From: an uncultured Vibrio sp.
GTDB lineage: Bacteria; Pseudomonadota; Gammaproteobacteria; Enterobacterales; Vibrionaceae
DNA length: 64,000 bases
Assembly (NCBI RefSeq): GCF_963675395.1
Contig: NZ_OY776222.1
Span: 682,001 to 746,000, forward strand
Direction of reading: 5' to 3'
Shown here: in pieces, positions 17,486-25,944 of the stretch
Layout of the letters: every line of letters begins with the position of its first letter
How positions within the stretch are numbered: position 1 is the first letter of the stretch
Program-made: the position numbers and the translations under genes
The notes under the pieces: model-generated
Databases searched by the model: none
What the model saw: the letters and a program-made list of their open reading frames with translations, nothing else
Told to the model about the DNA's origin: nothing

Positions 17486-18556
17486 ATGACACAATCCCAA
17501 CTTATCCCTTGCATGCTTATCCGTGGTGGCACGTCCAAGGGCGCTTATTTTCTCGCCAGCGATCTTCCTCAATCTCCAGAACTAAGAGATCAACTACTGA
17601 TTCAGATTATGGGGTCGGGGGATGTTCAACAAATTAACGGTATTGGTGGCGGTACCACTTTAACGAGTAAGGTGGGTATTGTTTCTCGCTCTGATTCAGA
17701 AGATGCTGAGTTGGATTATCTTTTTGCACAAGTTGGTGTTGAAGAGAAATTAGTCGATACCAAACCCTCTTGTGGCAATATTTTATCTGGTGTTATCGCT
17801 TTCGCGTCTGAAAAAGGCTTAATCGAACTTGCTGATGGCATAACGACGGTACGCGTGAAGAACATCAATACCAACACAATTATTGAAGTTACAGCAGAAA
17901 CGCCTAACAAATCGCTCAAGTTTGACGGTAGCACTACTATCGATGGGGTTCCGGGAACAGGTTCTCCGGTTCTTCTCAACTTTCTTGATGTCGGGGGAGC
18001 AAAAACTGGCAAATTATTTCCAACGGGCTCCGTTCGAGAGCAGATTAATGATATCGATGTAACTTGTATTGATGCTGCTGTCCCTATGGTACACATTCCG
18101 GCTCAAGCCCTTGGTTTGGTTGGTAATGAAACGAAATTCGCGATCGATAGTAATCAGGCATTGCTCGATAAGATAGAGTCGATTCGTATTATCGCGGGTG
18201 AAAAAATGGGGCTCGGCGATGTACGTACAAGTGTGATACCTAAGGTTTCCATTGTTTCTCCTCCCCATAATGGCGGCACCATCACGTCTCGCTATCTCGT
18301 GCCACATAATTGCCATGCCAGTCATGCGGTCACCGGTGCTATTTGCGTAGGAGCCGCGAGTTTAATTGAAGGAACGGTTACGCATCAGCAAGCCAGCGGT
18401 TCTTCTGAAACGGTGAGGATTGAACACCCTAGCGGAAAAATAGATGTAAAAATGGTTTTGCTTGAAGGCGAACATGAACCTGTTATCGCCCAAGCTGCGC
18501 TGGTAAGAACCGCAAGACCATTATTCAAAGGGGAAGTCTACGCCGCTAAGCAATAA
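17486..18556 (+). CDS. PrpF/GalD-family isomerase (aconitate-type or 4-oxalomesaconate tautomerase)
   Basis: 356 residues from the ATG at 17486 with an AAGGAG site. The PrpF family opening is clear ([17 protein letters not shown]), with the active-site region KPSCGNILSGV holding the first cysteine and PHNCHASHAVTGAI the second segment. These diaminopimelate-epimerase-fold proteins shift protons on tricarboxylic acids: 2-methylaconitate cis-trans isomerase, aconitate isomerase, or 4-oxalomesaconate keto-enol tautomerase (GalD). A second, distinct member lies at 48165-49223 in the protocatechuate cluster. Here the neighbours are tricarboxylate transport genes, so isomerising an imported tricarboxylate (for example trans-aconitate) is the likelier role. 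That is inference from context. Confidence 0.85.
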   Translation: MTQSQLIPCMLIRGGTSKGAYFLASDLPQSPELRDQLLIQIMGSGDVQQINGIGGGTTLTSKVGIVSRSDSEDAELDYLFAQVGVEEKLVDTKPSCGNILSGVIAFASEKGLIELADGITTVRVKNINTNTIIEVTAETPNKSLKFDGSTTIDGVPGTGSPVLLNFLDVGGAKTGKLFPTGSVREQINDIDVTCIDAAVPMVHIPAQALGLVGNETKFAIDSNQALLDKIESIRIIAGEKMGLGDVRTSVIPKVSIVSPPHNGGTITSRYLVPHNCHASHAVTGAICVGAASLIEGTVTHQQASGSSETVRIEHPSGKIDVKMVLLEGEHEPVIAQAALVRTARPLFKGEVYAAKQ

Positions 18557-18629
18557 CTTATCGCCCTCTGTTTTGTTCTTAAGCCAAATTTGAGAAATAT
18601 GTATCACTTTTGTTAATAAATTGTGTTGA

Positions 18630-18645
18630 TGTCAGTCTGGTGACA
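18630..18645. promoter_or_regulatory. TGTCA-N6-TGACA motif before tctC
   Basis: TGTCA-GTCTGG-TGACA followed by GCTTGA lies 82 bases before the tctC start. It shares 17 of 21 aligned bases (18630-18650) with the copy at 22828 and recurs before prpF (17401). Likely the binding site of the TctD-like regulator; inference. Confidence 0.5.
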
Positions 18646-18726
18646 GCTTGAGTCTTTACGGTGGGCATATCGCAACGATGCGATTCAAAGTAATAAACAC
18701 TGCCATAAAGGACTTGAGGAGGCGCT

Positions 18727-19842
18727 ATGCTGCTTAACAACTACTTTAATAAAACGATGTTACGCGTCAGCGGTCAGCTAGCATCCGCTGCGTTAATGAC
18801 ATTTTGTTTTACGTCACCAGTGAATGCAGACTCGGTGAGTTTTGAAGGTGAACGTATTCAAATGACAGTACCTTACAAAGAAGGTGGAGGTACGGATACT
18901 TGGGCTCGATTTTTTGGCCCTTATTTCACTCAATATCTTCCTGGTGAGCCAGTCGTTGTAATTAAGAATGTACCGGGTGGTGGCTCGACCAAGGGCGCAA
19001 ACCAGTTTGCACGACGTGCAAAAGATAATGGTTTGGATGTATTGGCAAGCTCTGCATCGACACAGTACACCTATCTGCTGAATGACCGTCGCGTAAAGTA
19101 TGACTATAACGACTGGAAAGCGGTACTCGCTACTCCGACTGGAGGGGTGGTATACATCAGTCCGGATGAAGGCATAAAAAATGCGGAGCAGTTTGTTGAA
19201 AATTTGGACAAACTGAAATTCAAATATGCGAGCCAAGGTGCCACTACCATTGATCTTGTCCCCCTGCTGGCACTTGATTTACTTGGCGCTGACGTACAAG
19301 CCGTATTTGGTATGAAGGGACGTGGAGCTGGACGTTTAGCATTTGAACGAGGTGAAGTGAATTTAGATTCACAAACGAGCTCTGCTTACTTGAAGAAAGT
19401 AGTCCCACTGGTTGAAGAGGGCAAGGCGATTCCACTGTTTAGCTTTGGTGTTATTGATGAGCAAGGCAAGCTTCAACGTGATCCAAATTTCCCCGATATT
19501 CCTCATTTTGGAGAAGTATACCAGCTAGTTAAAGGGGACATAGATAGCTCGAAAGGGTTTCAAGTGTGGCGATCGTTTTTTATCGCTGGATTTGTCGCGC
19601 AGAAAGTTTTCTTTTTACCCAACTCGACTCCGGAAGGTATCCAACAAGCTTGGGGTGAATCAATGGCTAAGCTGGTGGCAAGCCCTGAGTTTCAACAACG
19701 AGCTGAAGATATGTTAGGGAATTATAAACAGCTTACGGGTTTGGAGGCTGAACAAGCGGTTGATGCCATTCTCTCTTTGGATGAAGAGAGCAAAGAGTGG
19801 GTAGCTAACTGGCTGAAACAAAAATACAACACCAGACTTTAA
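18727..19842 (+). CDS. tctC: Tripartite tricarboxylate transporter binding protein (TctC/Bug family)
   Basis: 371 residues. The N-terminus carries a basic region and hydrophobic core ending near FTSPVNA, a Sec signal peptide, though it is longer than usual (about 35 residues). The mature part has the Bug-family pattern: IQMTVPYKEGGGTDTWARF, NVPGGGSTKGANQF, YASQGATT and the late FFLPNSTPEGIQQAW. These periplasmic proteins capture carboxylates with ordered water contacts and deliver them to TctAB. GGAGGCGCT gives the ribosome site. First gene of the tctC-tctAB-usp unit; the TGTCA motif lies upstream. Confidence 0.88.
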   Translation: MLLNNYFNKTMLRVSGQLASAALMTFCFTSPVNADSVSFEGERIQMTVPYKEGGGTDTWARFFGPYFTQYLPGEPVVVIKNVPGGGSTKGANQFARRAKDNGLDVLASSASTQYTYLLNDRRVKYDYNDWKAVLATPTGGVVYISPDEGIKNAEQFVENLDKLKFKYASQGATTIDLVPLLALDLLGADVQAVFGMKGRGAGRLAFERGEVNLDSQTSSAYLKKVVPLVEEGKAIPLFSFGVIDEQGKLQRDPNFPDIPHFGEVYQLVKGDIDSSKGFQVWRSFFIAGFVAQKVFFLPNSTPEGIQQAWGESMAKLVASPEFQQRAEDMLGNYKQLTGLEAEQAVDAILSLDEESKEWVANWLKQKYNTRL

Positions 19843-19979
19843 TATTTTCAGAATTCCACCCCTTAACAAGACATAAACTAGCGGAAAACAGTGTGACGCG
19901 CTGTTTTCCTTTCGAAGCACCCCCGGTCACATCAATTGCAAGTATGTACCGTCTACCGTGCACTCACAAGGATTCTATT

Positions 19980-21953
19980 ATGTTTAGTGAATTACTTGCC
20001 GCTTTGCAGACAATTTTAACGTTGCACCATCTAAGCTATATGCTTGGTGGCGTGTTATTAGGTCTTGCAATCGGTATCTTCCCAGGATTGGGAGGTATTG
20101 CCGGCTTATCTTTATTACTACCATTTTTATACGGCATGGACCCTGTATCTGCACTTGCGATGCTAATAGGCTTAGTCGCCGTTATCCCTACCTCAGATAC
20201 GTTTACCTCCGTATTAATGGGGATACCTGGTTCGAGTGGCTCGCAAGCGACGGTTCTGGATGGTTTTCCAATGGCCAAAAATGGGCATGCGGCTCGCGCT
20301 CTGTCAGCGGCTTTTGCTTCCTCGTTATTCGGAGGGTTATTTGGAGCAGTGGTTCTGACGGGCTTTGTTCTGATTGCTCGTCCGGTAATCCTTGCTTTTG
20401 GGTCAGGTGAACTCTTCATGCTCACCTTACTTGGTTTAACCATGGTGGGGTCACTTGCCGGAAAAAGCTTAGTTAAAGGATTGTCTGCTTGTGGATTAGG
20501 TGTGTTGTTAGGCAGTGTCGGTAGTGCTCCAGCGACTGGTGAGTATCGAATGACATTTGATAACTTCTACCTGATGGATGGGATCCCTTTGGTGGTCGTG
20601 GGTTTGGGGATTTTCGCCTTACCAGAGATTATCGATCTATTGCGCCAGAACAAGCCGATTGCGAATGCGAGCAAGTTAGGCTCTGGCTGGCTCATGGGAG
20701 TTAAGGACTTCTTTGCCAACAAATGGCTTGCCGTTCGATGCAGTGTGATTGGTTGTATCATCGGAGCTCTGCCGGGTTTAGGTGGGAGTGTTGTGGATTG
20801 GATTGCCTATGGCCACGCAGTTCAAACGACTAAATATAAACCAAATTTCGGCCATGGTGATGTCAGAGGTGTTATTGCGCCAGAGTCATCCAATAATGCA
20901 AAAGAGGGGGGAGGTTTAGTCCCGACATTGCTGTTTGGTATCCCGGGCTCGGGTGGTATGGCAGTATTTCTTGGTGGGATGGTATTGGTTGGTTTAGAAC
21001 CAGGCCCTGCTATGGTGAGTACCGATCTCGATGTTACCTATACGATTATTTGGTCACTTGCGCTTGCTAACGTGTTTGGTGCAGCAGCCTGTATGCTTAT
21101 TTCCCCTTGGGTAGCGAAGTTAACCACGGTACGATATGCCTTGTTAGCCCCTTTTATGGTCATGGTTATCTGCTTTGCTGCATTCCAGGCTACGAGAGAC
21201 TTGGCCGATCTAGTCACTTTGCTTGCAGTCGGTGTACTTGGGGTGTTAATGAAACGGTTTGATTGGCCAAGACCTGCATTCTTAATCGGTTTTGTCCTTT
21301 CTGCTGGGATGGAAACCTACTTATATCAAGCCATACAGTTTGATGGTATTGAGTTTTTACTTCGTCCAGGTGTGATGATCATCGGTACGATTACGCTGCT
21401 TTCACTGATATTTATGATTCGTCAAAATATGAAAAAAAGCAACGAAGTGACAACCACAGAAAAAGTGCCAACTCGTCGACCTCAAGTGATTTTTGCTGTA
21501 TTGGTTAACCTCGCTTTTGCTTACGGTATTTATGACGGTTATCAACAAAGTTTCTTAGGTGGGATATTCCCCATTGTCGTTGCAAGTGGCATGTGGCTGT
21601 TGTCTGCAATCGTCGTTGTGCAGCTTTTAACGCGTCCAGAAGGTTCCCCTGTCTACTTTGACAATGAGTATGAACAAGGATATGCCCACGATAGCAATAC
21701 GGCGTCCATCATGCATTATGTTTACTGGATTGCTGGGCTCGTAATTGGCAGTTACTTAGTTGGTTATGTTATCTCTATTGCGATCTTTTTCTGTGCATTT
21801 TTAATGAACAAGGCCGGAATGAGCTTGTGGCGATCACTTGCAACGACGGCTGCAGCTTCAGGCTTCTTGCTTGGCCTAACCCACATCATGTTGCTTGATT
21901 TGCCTATTGGTCTGTTACAAGAAACTGTTTCTTTACCTTGGCCGCTGGGCTAA
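19980..21953 (+). CDS. TctA-TctB fusion, membrane part of the tricarboxylate transporter
   Basis: 657 residues from the ATG at 19980 (CACAAGGA upstream). Residues 1-~500 are TctA: many TM segments and the conserved GIFPGLGGIAGLSLLLPF loop, GIPGSSGSQATVLDGFP, and its inverted-repeat counterpart GALPGLGGSVVDWIAYG with GGGLVPTLLFGIPGSGGMAV. From ~510 to the end (VIFAVLVNLAFAYGIYDGY, WIAGLVIGSYLVGYVI) comes a four-TM TctB domain, normally a separate small protein. The linker is a hydrophilic stretch around residues 480-500. Such fusions are known in the family. It should act with TctC in Na+- or H+-driven uptake of tricarboxylates. Confidence 0.88.
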   Translation: MFSELLAALQTILTLHHLSYMLGGVLLGLAIGIFPGLGGIAGLSLLLPFLYGMDPVSALAMLIGLVAVIPTSDTFTSVLMGIPGSSGSQATVLDGFPMAKNGHAARALSAAFASSLFGGLFGAVVLTGFVLIARPVILAFGSGELFMLTLLGLTMVGSLAGKSLVKGLSACGLGVLLGSVGSAPATGEYRMTFDNFYLMDGIPLVVVGLGIFALPEIIDLLRQNKPIANASKLGSGWLMGVKDFFANKWLAVRCSVIGCIIGALPGLGGSVVDWIAYGHAVQTTKYKPNFGHGDVRGVIAPESSNNAKEGGGLVPTLLFGIPGSGGMAVFLGGMVLVGLEPGPAMVSTDLDVTYTIIWSLALANVFGAAACMLISPWVAKLTTVRYALLAPFMVMVICFAAFQATRDLADLVTLLAVGVLGVLMKRFDWPRPAFLIGFVLSAGMETYLYQAIQFDGIEFLLRPGVMIIGTITLLSLIFMIRQNMKKSNEVTTTEKVPTRRPQVIFAVLVNLAFAYGIYDGYQQSFLGGIFPIVVASGMWLLSAIVVVQLLTRPEGSPVYFDNEYEQGYAHDSNTASIMHYVYWIAGLVIGSYLVGYVISIAIFFCAFLMNKAGMSLWRSLATTAAASGFLLGLTHIMLLDLPIGLLQETVSLPWPLG

Positions 21954-21966
21954 AAAGGAGAGCGTT

Positions 21967-22818
21967 ATGTCAATAAAAACCATCATTATGCCATTTGCTT
22001 CTCAGGAAGACGGTAAGCACAGACTGGAAGGGGCATTAAATGTGGCCCAATTCTTTAGCGCTCACCTTGATGTGTTGCACGCACAAGTGGGGGCAGAGAA
22101 GCTAATGCCGAGTGAAAAACGCCTGATTTCCAGAAAGTTTTACGATCAAATAGACAAAATTGTTCGCGATTACGTGAATGATGATATGTCACAAGCTAAG
22201 CAAATCTTTGAGCATCTATGCCAAAAGTTTGGGATTGATGAACATCAGTCCGATTCTCAACAAACGAGCGCCAAGTGGCATGACATCTTTGGTTATCGTG
22301 GAGAAGTTGTCGCAGAAAGAGGCAAGGTTTCAGATCTAATCATCATCCCTCAATCTCTTAATGGACAAACAAGTGTCAGTTTTGAAGCTGCAGTGAGTCA
22401 CGGGGGAAAGCCGATATTGATCATGCCAAGGCAGCAAACTCATTTTTCACCCGAGACGGTCATGATTGCATGGAACGGTGATAAACCTGCCGCAAATGCA
22501 GTCAGTAGTGCTCTCCCTTTGCTTAGAGAGGCTAAGCAAGTTGTCGTGGCCACGAGTGAGAAGTACTTACACAACAAGCCAACACAGGAAGATCTTGCTC
22601 GCTACCTCGCGCGGCATAATATAGATGTTGAGTGTATTACATTTACTCATAAAAGCAGAAATACAGGATCCCAGTTACTAGAAGTTGCTTCTGAGATTAA
22701 TGCTGATGTTCTAGTGTCGGGGGCTTTTGCTCACCAAAAGCTTCATCAGAAAGTCTTTGGAGGCGTCACTCAAAAGTTACTCACACGCGCTAAAATTCCG
22801 CTTTGGATGATGAGTTAA
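21967..22818 (+). CDS. Universal stress protein with two UspA-like halves
   Basis: 283 residues from the ATG at 21967, with AAAAGGAG 8 bases upstream. The first half begins IKTIIMPFASQEDGKHRLEGAL, the second ETVMIAWNGDKPAANAVSSAL and ends LVSGAFAHQKLHQKVFGG, the ATP-loop-like G-x9-G segment of UspA proteins. It starts 13 bases after the transporter gene. UspA domains often accompany secondary transporters and may report energy state to them; a role in adjusting TctAB is plausible but not shown. Confidence 0.82.
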   Translation: MSIKTIIMPFASQEDGKHRLEGALNVAQFFSAHLDVLHAQVGAEKLMPSEKRLISRKFYDQIDKIVRDYVNDDMSQAKQIFEHLCQKFGIDEHQSDSQQTSAKWHDIFGYRGEVVAERGKVSDLIIIPQSLNGQTSVSFEAAVSHGGKPILIMPRQQTHFSPETVMIAWNGDKPAANAVSSALPLLREAKQVVVATSEKYLHNKPTQEDLARYLARHNIDVECITFTHKSRNTGSQLLEVASEINADVLVSGAFAHQKLHQKVFGGVTQKLLTRAKIPLWMMS

Positions 22819-22827
22819 TTTGTATTT

Positions 22828-22865
22828 TGTCAGTTAGATGACAGGTTGATCTGTTAGTTTATAAA
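22828..22865 (+). promoter_or_regulatory. Predicted promoter with TGTCA-N6-TGACA motif before a candidate sRNA
   Basis: TGTCA-GTTAGA-TGACA-GGTTGA lies at 22828-22849. Its right half gives the -35 hexamer ATGACA (22838-22843), followed after 16 bases by TATAAA (22860-22865), so transcription should begin near 22870-22873. No open reading frame with a ribosome site follows; an 89-base structured stretch ending in seven T does. Confidence 0.5.
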
Positions 22866-22868
22866 CAT

Positions 22869-22957
22869 GGCTGGTTAGCAATTTATCCGTCCGCCCAAGA
22901 AAATTTGCAAGGTTCAAATCTCCTTCCTTGCGTCGCTAACCAGCCTCACTTTTTTTA
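22869..22957 (+). ncRNA. Candidate small RNA with closing stem and terminator tail
   Basis: GGCTGGTTAGC (22869-22879) and GCTAACCAGCC (22935-22945) are perfectly complementary over 11 bp and enclose a second hairpin, GCAAGG (22907-22912) with CCTTGC (22926-22931). TCAC and T7 follow. The predicted promoter places the 5' end at or within a few bases of the left stem arm, so the product would be about 85-90 nt. The single-stranded part (AATTTATCCGTCCGCCCAAG) could pair with targets. It could instead be only an unusually elaborate terminator of the tct-usp operon. I do not recognise an existing RNA family. Confidence 0.45.
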
Positions 22958-23289
22958 AACTGCTTAGTGTGACGTTAAGTGGTCTTTCTTTTCAAATTCG
23001 TCTCAACAAGTCGCGCAGAAATCGCTACGATGCCTTTCTAATTCGATGCATTCTTGTTCAGGATGCTTAAGCAGTAGTAGACGCTGAACATGGTCAATAT
23101 CCGCATTTTAGGCAGTGAAAGATGGCATTATTTACATTGCCTGCTGGTTGCGTGATTCACATATCCAACGGCGAGCTACGACTAAACCTACTGATTTGAT
23201 GTTTTTTGAAACAGATTTTTATGTTACGAATAGTATTGTTGAATAAACGATTTTCGAATCTGTAATTATCATTATAAGTGGAGGCAATA
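22958..23289. other. Intergenic stretch without a clear gene
   Basis: 332 bases. A 25-codon frame at 23122-23199 (ALFTLPAGCVIHISNGELRL) recalls the start of DUF2917 proteins but has no good ribosome site and ends early, so at most it is a remnant. The last 60 bases are AT-rich and probably hold the promoter of the amidoligase gene; no operator was recognised. Confidence 0.3.
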
Positions 23290-24264
23290 ATGGCATTTAA
23301 AACTCCGCCTTTAACGACGACAGAAACTAAAAAAGTTCGCCGTGTTGGGTTTGAGATCGAATTTACCGGCTTAACCATAGGGAACGTAACGCAAATACTG
23401 CAACGTGTTTTTGGTGGAGAGCTAGAGCAACAGTCCACGGTTGAATACGTTTTGCATACGCCTGAGCTCGGGAAGTTCAAAGTCGAATTAGACTGGGAGT
23501 TTCTTAAAAATGCAGCACTGGATGCGAAAGTCAAAGGTGATGGACATGAATGGGTGGATTTTTTACATCAAGTCGTCTCTTCGGTAGTTCCGTTGGAAAT
23601 CGTATCCCCACCAATCCCCTTAGATAAACTTGAAAAATTGGATGAGCTTATTCCTGCTCTGCGCAAAGCCGGTGCGAAGGGTACCGATGATTCACTCGTT
23701 GCCGCTTTTGGTGTCCATATTAATCCTGAATTACCATCGCTAGATGTCCAGACTGTCCATTCCTATTTGCAGGCTTTCGGGTTACTGCAGTGGTGGCTGA
23801 ATGAAGCTCACGACGTTAATTTAGCTCGAAAAATCAGCCCTTACATCCAGTTATATTCTGAAGAGTACGTTGAGCTGCTGCTCGACACGACTTATCAGGA
23901 TATGAGCGCTTTGATCGATGACTATCTTACGCATAATCCGAGCCGAAACCGTGCATTAGATATGCTGCCATTGTTTGCTTTTATTGATGAAGACAAAGTC
24001 AATGAAGCGGTTAAGGATAGCAAAGTAAATCAAAGACCTACATTTCATTATCGTCTGCCTGATTGTTTGATTGAGAATACAAATTGGAGCTTCGCGACAT
24101 CTTGGAATATATGGTATCTCGTAGAGGCTCTTGCTGCCGATACTAAGGCACTGGACTTTTTATCTCGTCGTTTTAAAGCAATGTCTCTGCCGCTGATCGG
24201 TGTAAAACGTAGTGATTGGGTTAAGGAAGTCAGTCAGTGGATAAAAAGCCGAGAATTGGGGTAA
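23290..24264 (+). CDS. Amidoligase-family (ATP-grasp-like) peptide-bond-forming enzyme
   Basis: 324 residues from the ATG at 23290, set by GGAGG 7 bases upstream. The core motifs of the amidoligase_2 family are seen: RRVGFEIEFTGL near the N-terminus (acidic metal ligands), VELDWEFL, EIVSPPIPL, FGVHINPELP and the aromatic C-terminal half. These enzymes share the COOH-NH2 ligase fold with glutamine synthetase and glutamate-cysteine ligase and are predicted to form amide bonds on small molecules or peptides. The next gene, a peptidase-C26-type amidotransferase, overlaps it by 28 bases; the pairing is a recurrent one predicted by comparative genomics, without an established product. Confidence 0.82.
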   Translation: MAFKTPPLTTTETKKVRRVGFEIEFTGLTIGNVTQILQRVFGGELEQQSTVEYVLHTPELGKFKVELDWEFLKNAALDAKVKGDGHEWVDFLHQVVSSVVPLEIVSPPIPLDKLEKLDELIPALRKAGAKGTDDSLVAAFGVHINPELPSLDVQTVHSYLQAFGLLQWWLNEAHDVNLARKISPYIQLYSEEYVELLLDTTYQDMSALIDDYLTHNPSRNRALDMLPLFAFIDEDKVNEAVKDSKVNQRPTFHYRLPDCLIENTNWSFATSWNIWYLVEALAADTKALDFLSRRFKAMSLPLIGVKRSDWVKEVSQWIKSRELG

Positions 24265-24902
24265 CGGGCAATCATCGTAGTTGGTCACCATCGTGGTGGT
24301 GTACAAAACTCGCGCTCATACTAGCAGGAGCAAAACCTGAGAGAATCAGTGTTAAGCACCAATGGTCAGGGAAATCACTCGATGGTCTAATTATTGGCGG
24401 CGGTGATGACATTGACCCTGAACACTATGGCGGCGAAGCCAGTGAGCGGGATGAATTTGATCCTGAGCGCGATAAGCTGGAGATACAATGGATTAAATGG
24501 GCACTAGAAAACCATGTCCCTATTTTGGGGATTTGTCGCGGGTCCCAACTGGTGAATGTTGTACACGGTGGTAACTTGTATGCGGATATCTCGACGTTAC
24601 GTAAGCGGACCTATAATCGTCCGGGCTTGTTACCCACCAAGCAAGTGTTTGTTGATAGAGACTCCGATCTGTTTGCTTTGTGTGGCAAACCTAAGTTGAG
24701 GGTAAATAGCCTACACCATCAAGCGGTTAAAGATGTAGGGGATGGCTTACGGGTTGTCGGACGAGATCTGGATGGCTTTGTTCAAGCGATCGAAAGCACA
24801 CAATCCCAACCTATCCGAGGTGTTCAATGGCATCCCGAGTATATGTTTTATCTGCCTAGTCAGTTTAAGCTGTTTCGCTGGTTAGTCAGGTTGCATCGCT
24901 AA
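24237..24902 (+). CDS. Class I glutamine amidotransferase / gamma-glutamyl hydrolase (peptidase C26)
   Basis: 221 residues from a GTG at 24237 with AAGGAAG about 7 bases upstream, inside the amidoligase gene. The peptidase C26 motifs are complete: DGLIIGGGDDIDPEHYGG, the nucleophile Cys in ILGICRGSQLVN, and the His-Glu pair in QWHPEY. PuuD-like members cleave gamma-glutamyl amides (for example gamma-glutamyl-GABA). Translationally coupled to the amidoligase, it may hydrolyse or edit the gamma-glutamyl product made by it, or feed it ammonia. Substrate unknown. No signal peptide, so cytosolic. Confidence 0.85.
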   Translation: MDKKPRIGVTGNHRSWSPSWWCTKLALILAGAKPERISVKHQWSGKSLDGLIIGGGDDIDPEHYGGEASERDEFDPERDKLEIQWIKWALENHVPILGICRGSQLVNVVHGGNLYADISTLRKRTYNRPGLLPTKQVFVDRDSDLFALCGKPKLRVNSLHHQAVKDVGDGLRVVGRDLDGFVQAIESTQSQPIRGVQWHPEYMFYLPSQFKLFRWLVRLHR

Positions 24903-24972
24903 TTTTATAGTCTGCAAGGTTTTAAAGAATGTTACCTACAGTCTACTGTTGCCCAGATTCGTACCGAGTTTA

Positions 24973-25878
24973 TTAATAAACATCTTTATTGAAAGAAGTA
25001 CTCAGCACCGCAATAAGGAGAATCGCTGCGCCTAACCATTGAACGCTGGTTAACACCTCATTTAGCCATAGTATGGAGAATATCGCACCAAACAGAGGTT
25101 CACTTCCCATTAGCAGCGACGCTTTGGTTGGAGAAACTTTCCGAACCGCATAATTTTGCGCATAGAAGGCAAACAATGTGCAGAACAGAACCAAAAATGA
25201 AGTGGTGAGCCAAAATTCCAGTGCTTGTGGGAACAATGGCTGAGTTGGCTCATGAGATACAACGCTGATTAAGCAGGCACTAAGTGCAACGACGAGTGAC
25301 TGAAGACAAGTTAAGGCGGTATTGGTTATGTGTCTACCATAAGTCAGCTTTTTGGTCATGATCACCATAACCGCCCTCAATGCCGCCGCGCAAAGAATAT
25401 AGATATCTCCCTGATTAAACGTAATTTTGAAACCTTGGTTGTAGGTAAGCATGAGCACACCAACTGTGCTGATCAATGGTAGCCAAATGAGCGTTCGATG
25501 AGGTTTTCTTTTACCGATCAAGGTCTCCAGAAACAGGGTAAATATGACATTCAGGCTGATAAGAAATGCCGCATTAGACGCGGTTGTTTGACTGACCCCA
25601 TACACTTCGAAAAAGAAAATGGCGGAAAGAATGACACCAGTGGGCAGTGATACGAGCCAGTCTCTGCTTTGGCCAGTACCGAGGTCCTTTATCACCATCG
25701 GGACTAGGAGTAAAAACGTCCAGCCAAAGCGAATTGCGATAAAAGTGGAGACCGTTGTATAGGTAATGGCACTTTTTGTTAAGCCATAACTGGTCCCCCA
25801 AACAACGGCCACTAACAGCAGCAGTAATTCGGGGATATTGAACAATGAAAGCCTTTCTTTTATCGCTAAGCTAGACAC
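24973..25878 (-). CDS. EamA/DMT-family transporter
   Basis: 301 residues from a GTG at 25878 preceded by AAGGAAAAG. About ten TM segments in two EamA halves are visible (LLLLLVAVVWGTSYGLTKSA; GDIYILCAAALRAVMVIMT; SPTKASLLMGSEPLFGAIFS). It is divergent from a LysR gene with only about 66 bases between starts, so the LysR protein most likely controls it. It ends 70 bases from the convergent amidotransferase gene. Export of an amino acid or similar metabolite is the family's usual role; the substrate is unknown. Confidence 0.85.
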   Translation of the reverse strand: MSSLAIKERLSLFNIPELLLLLVAVVWGTSYGLTKSAITYTTVSTFIAIRFGWTFLLLVPMVIKDLGTGQSRDWLVSLPTGVILSAIFFFEVYGVSQTTASNAAFLISLNVIFTLFLETLIGKRKPHRTLIWLPLISTVGVLMLTYNQGFKITFNQGDIYILCAAALRAVMVIMTKKLTYGRHITNTALTCLQSLVVALSACLISVVSHEPTQPLFPQALEFWLTTSFLVLFCTLFAFYAQNYAVRKVSPTKASLLMGSEPLFGAIFSILWLNEVLTSVQWLGAAILLIAVLSTSFNKDVY

Positions 25879-25944
25879 ATCTTTTCCTTATAAACCTTGT
25901 ATGAATTGACTCAATCAATATCCACTAGTACGTTATGTGAAACA

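Noticed and set aside
20036..20443. Long minus-strand reading frame inside tctAB, and similar frames inside the RND pump and glaH/lhgO
   Set aside because: They are antisense shadows of strongly conserved genes, with no family motifs or ribosome sites of their own.
22869..22957. tRNA-like T-arm (GGTTCAAATC) inside the structured element
   Set aside because: The arms around the TTCAAAT loop do not form a 5-bp T-stem, there is no anticodon arm, and the closing stem is 11 bp rather than 7. It is also not an integron attC site: the conserved end boxes are missing.
22958..23289. Possible small DUF2917-like gene at 23122-23199
   Set aside because: Only 25 codons, weak ribosome site and early stop. 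At best a remnant.
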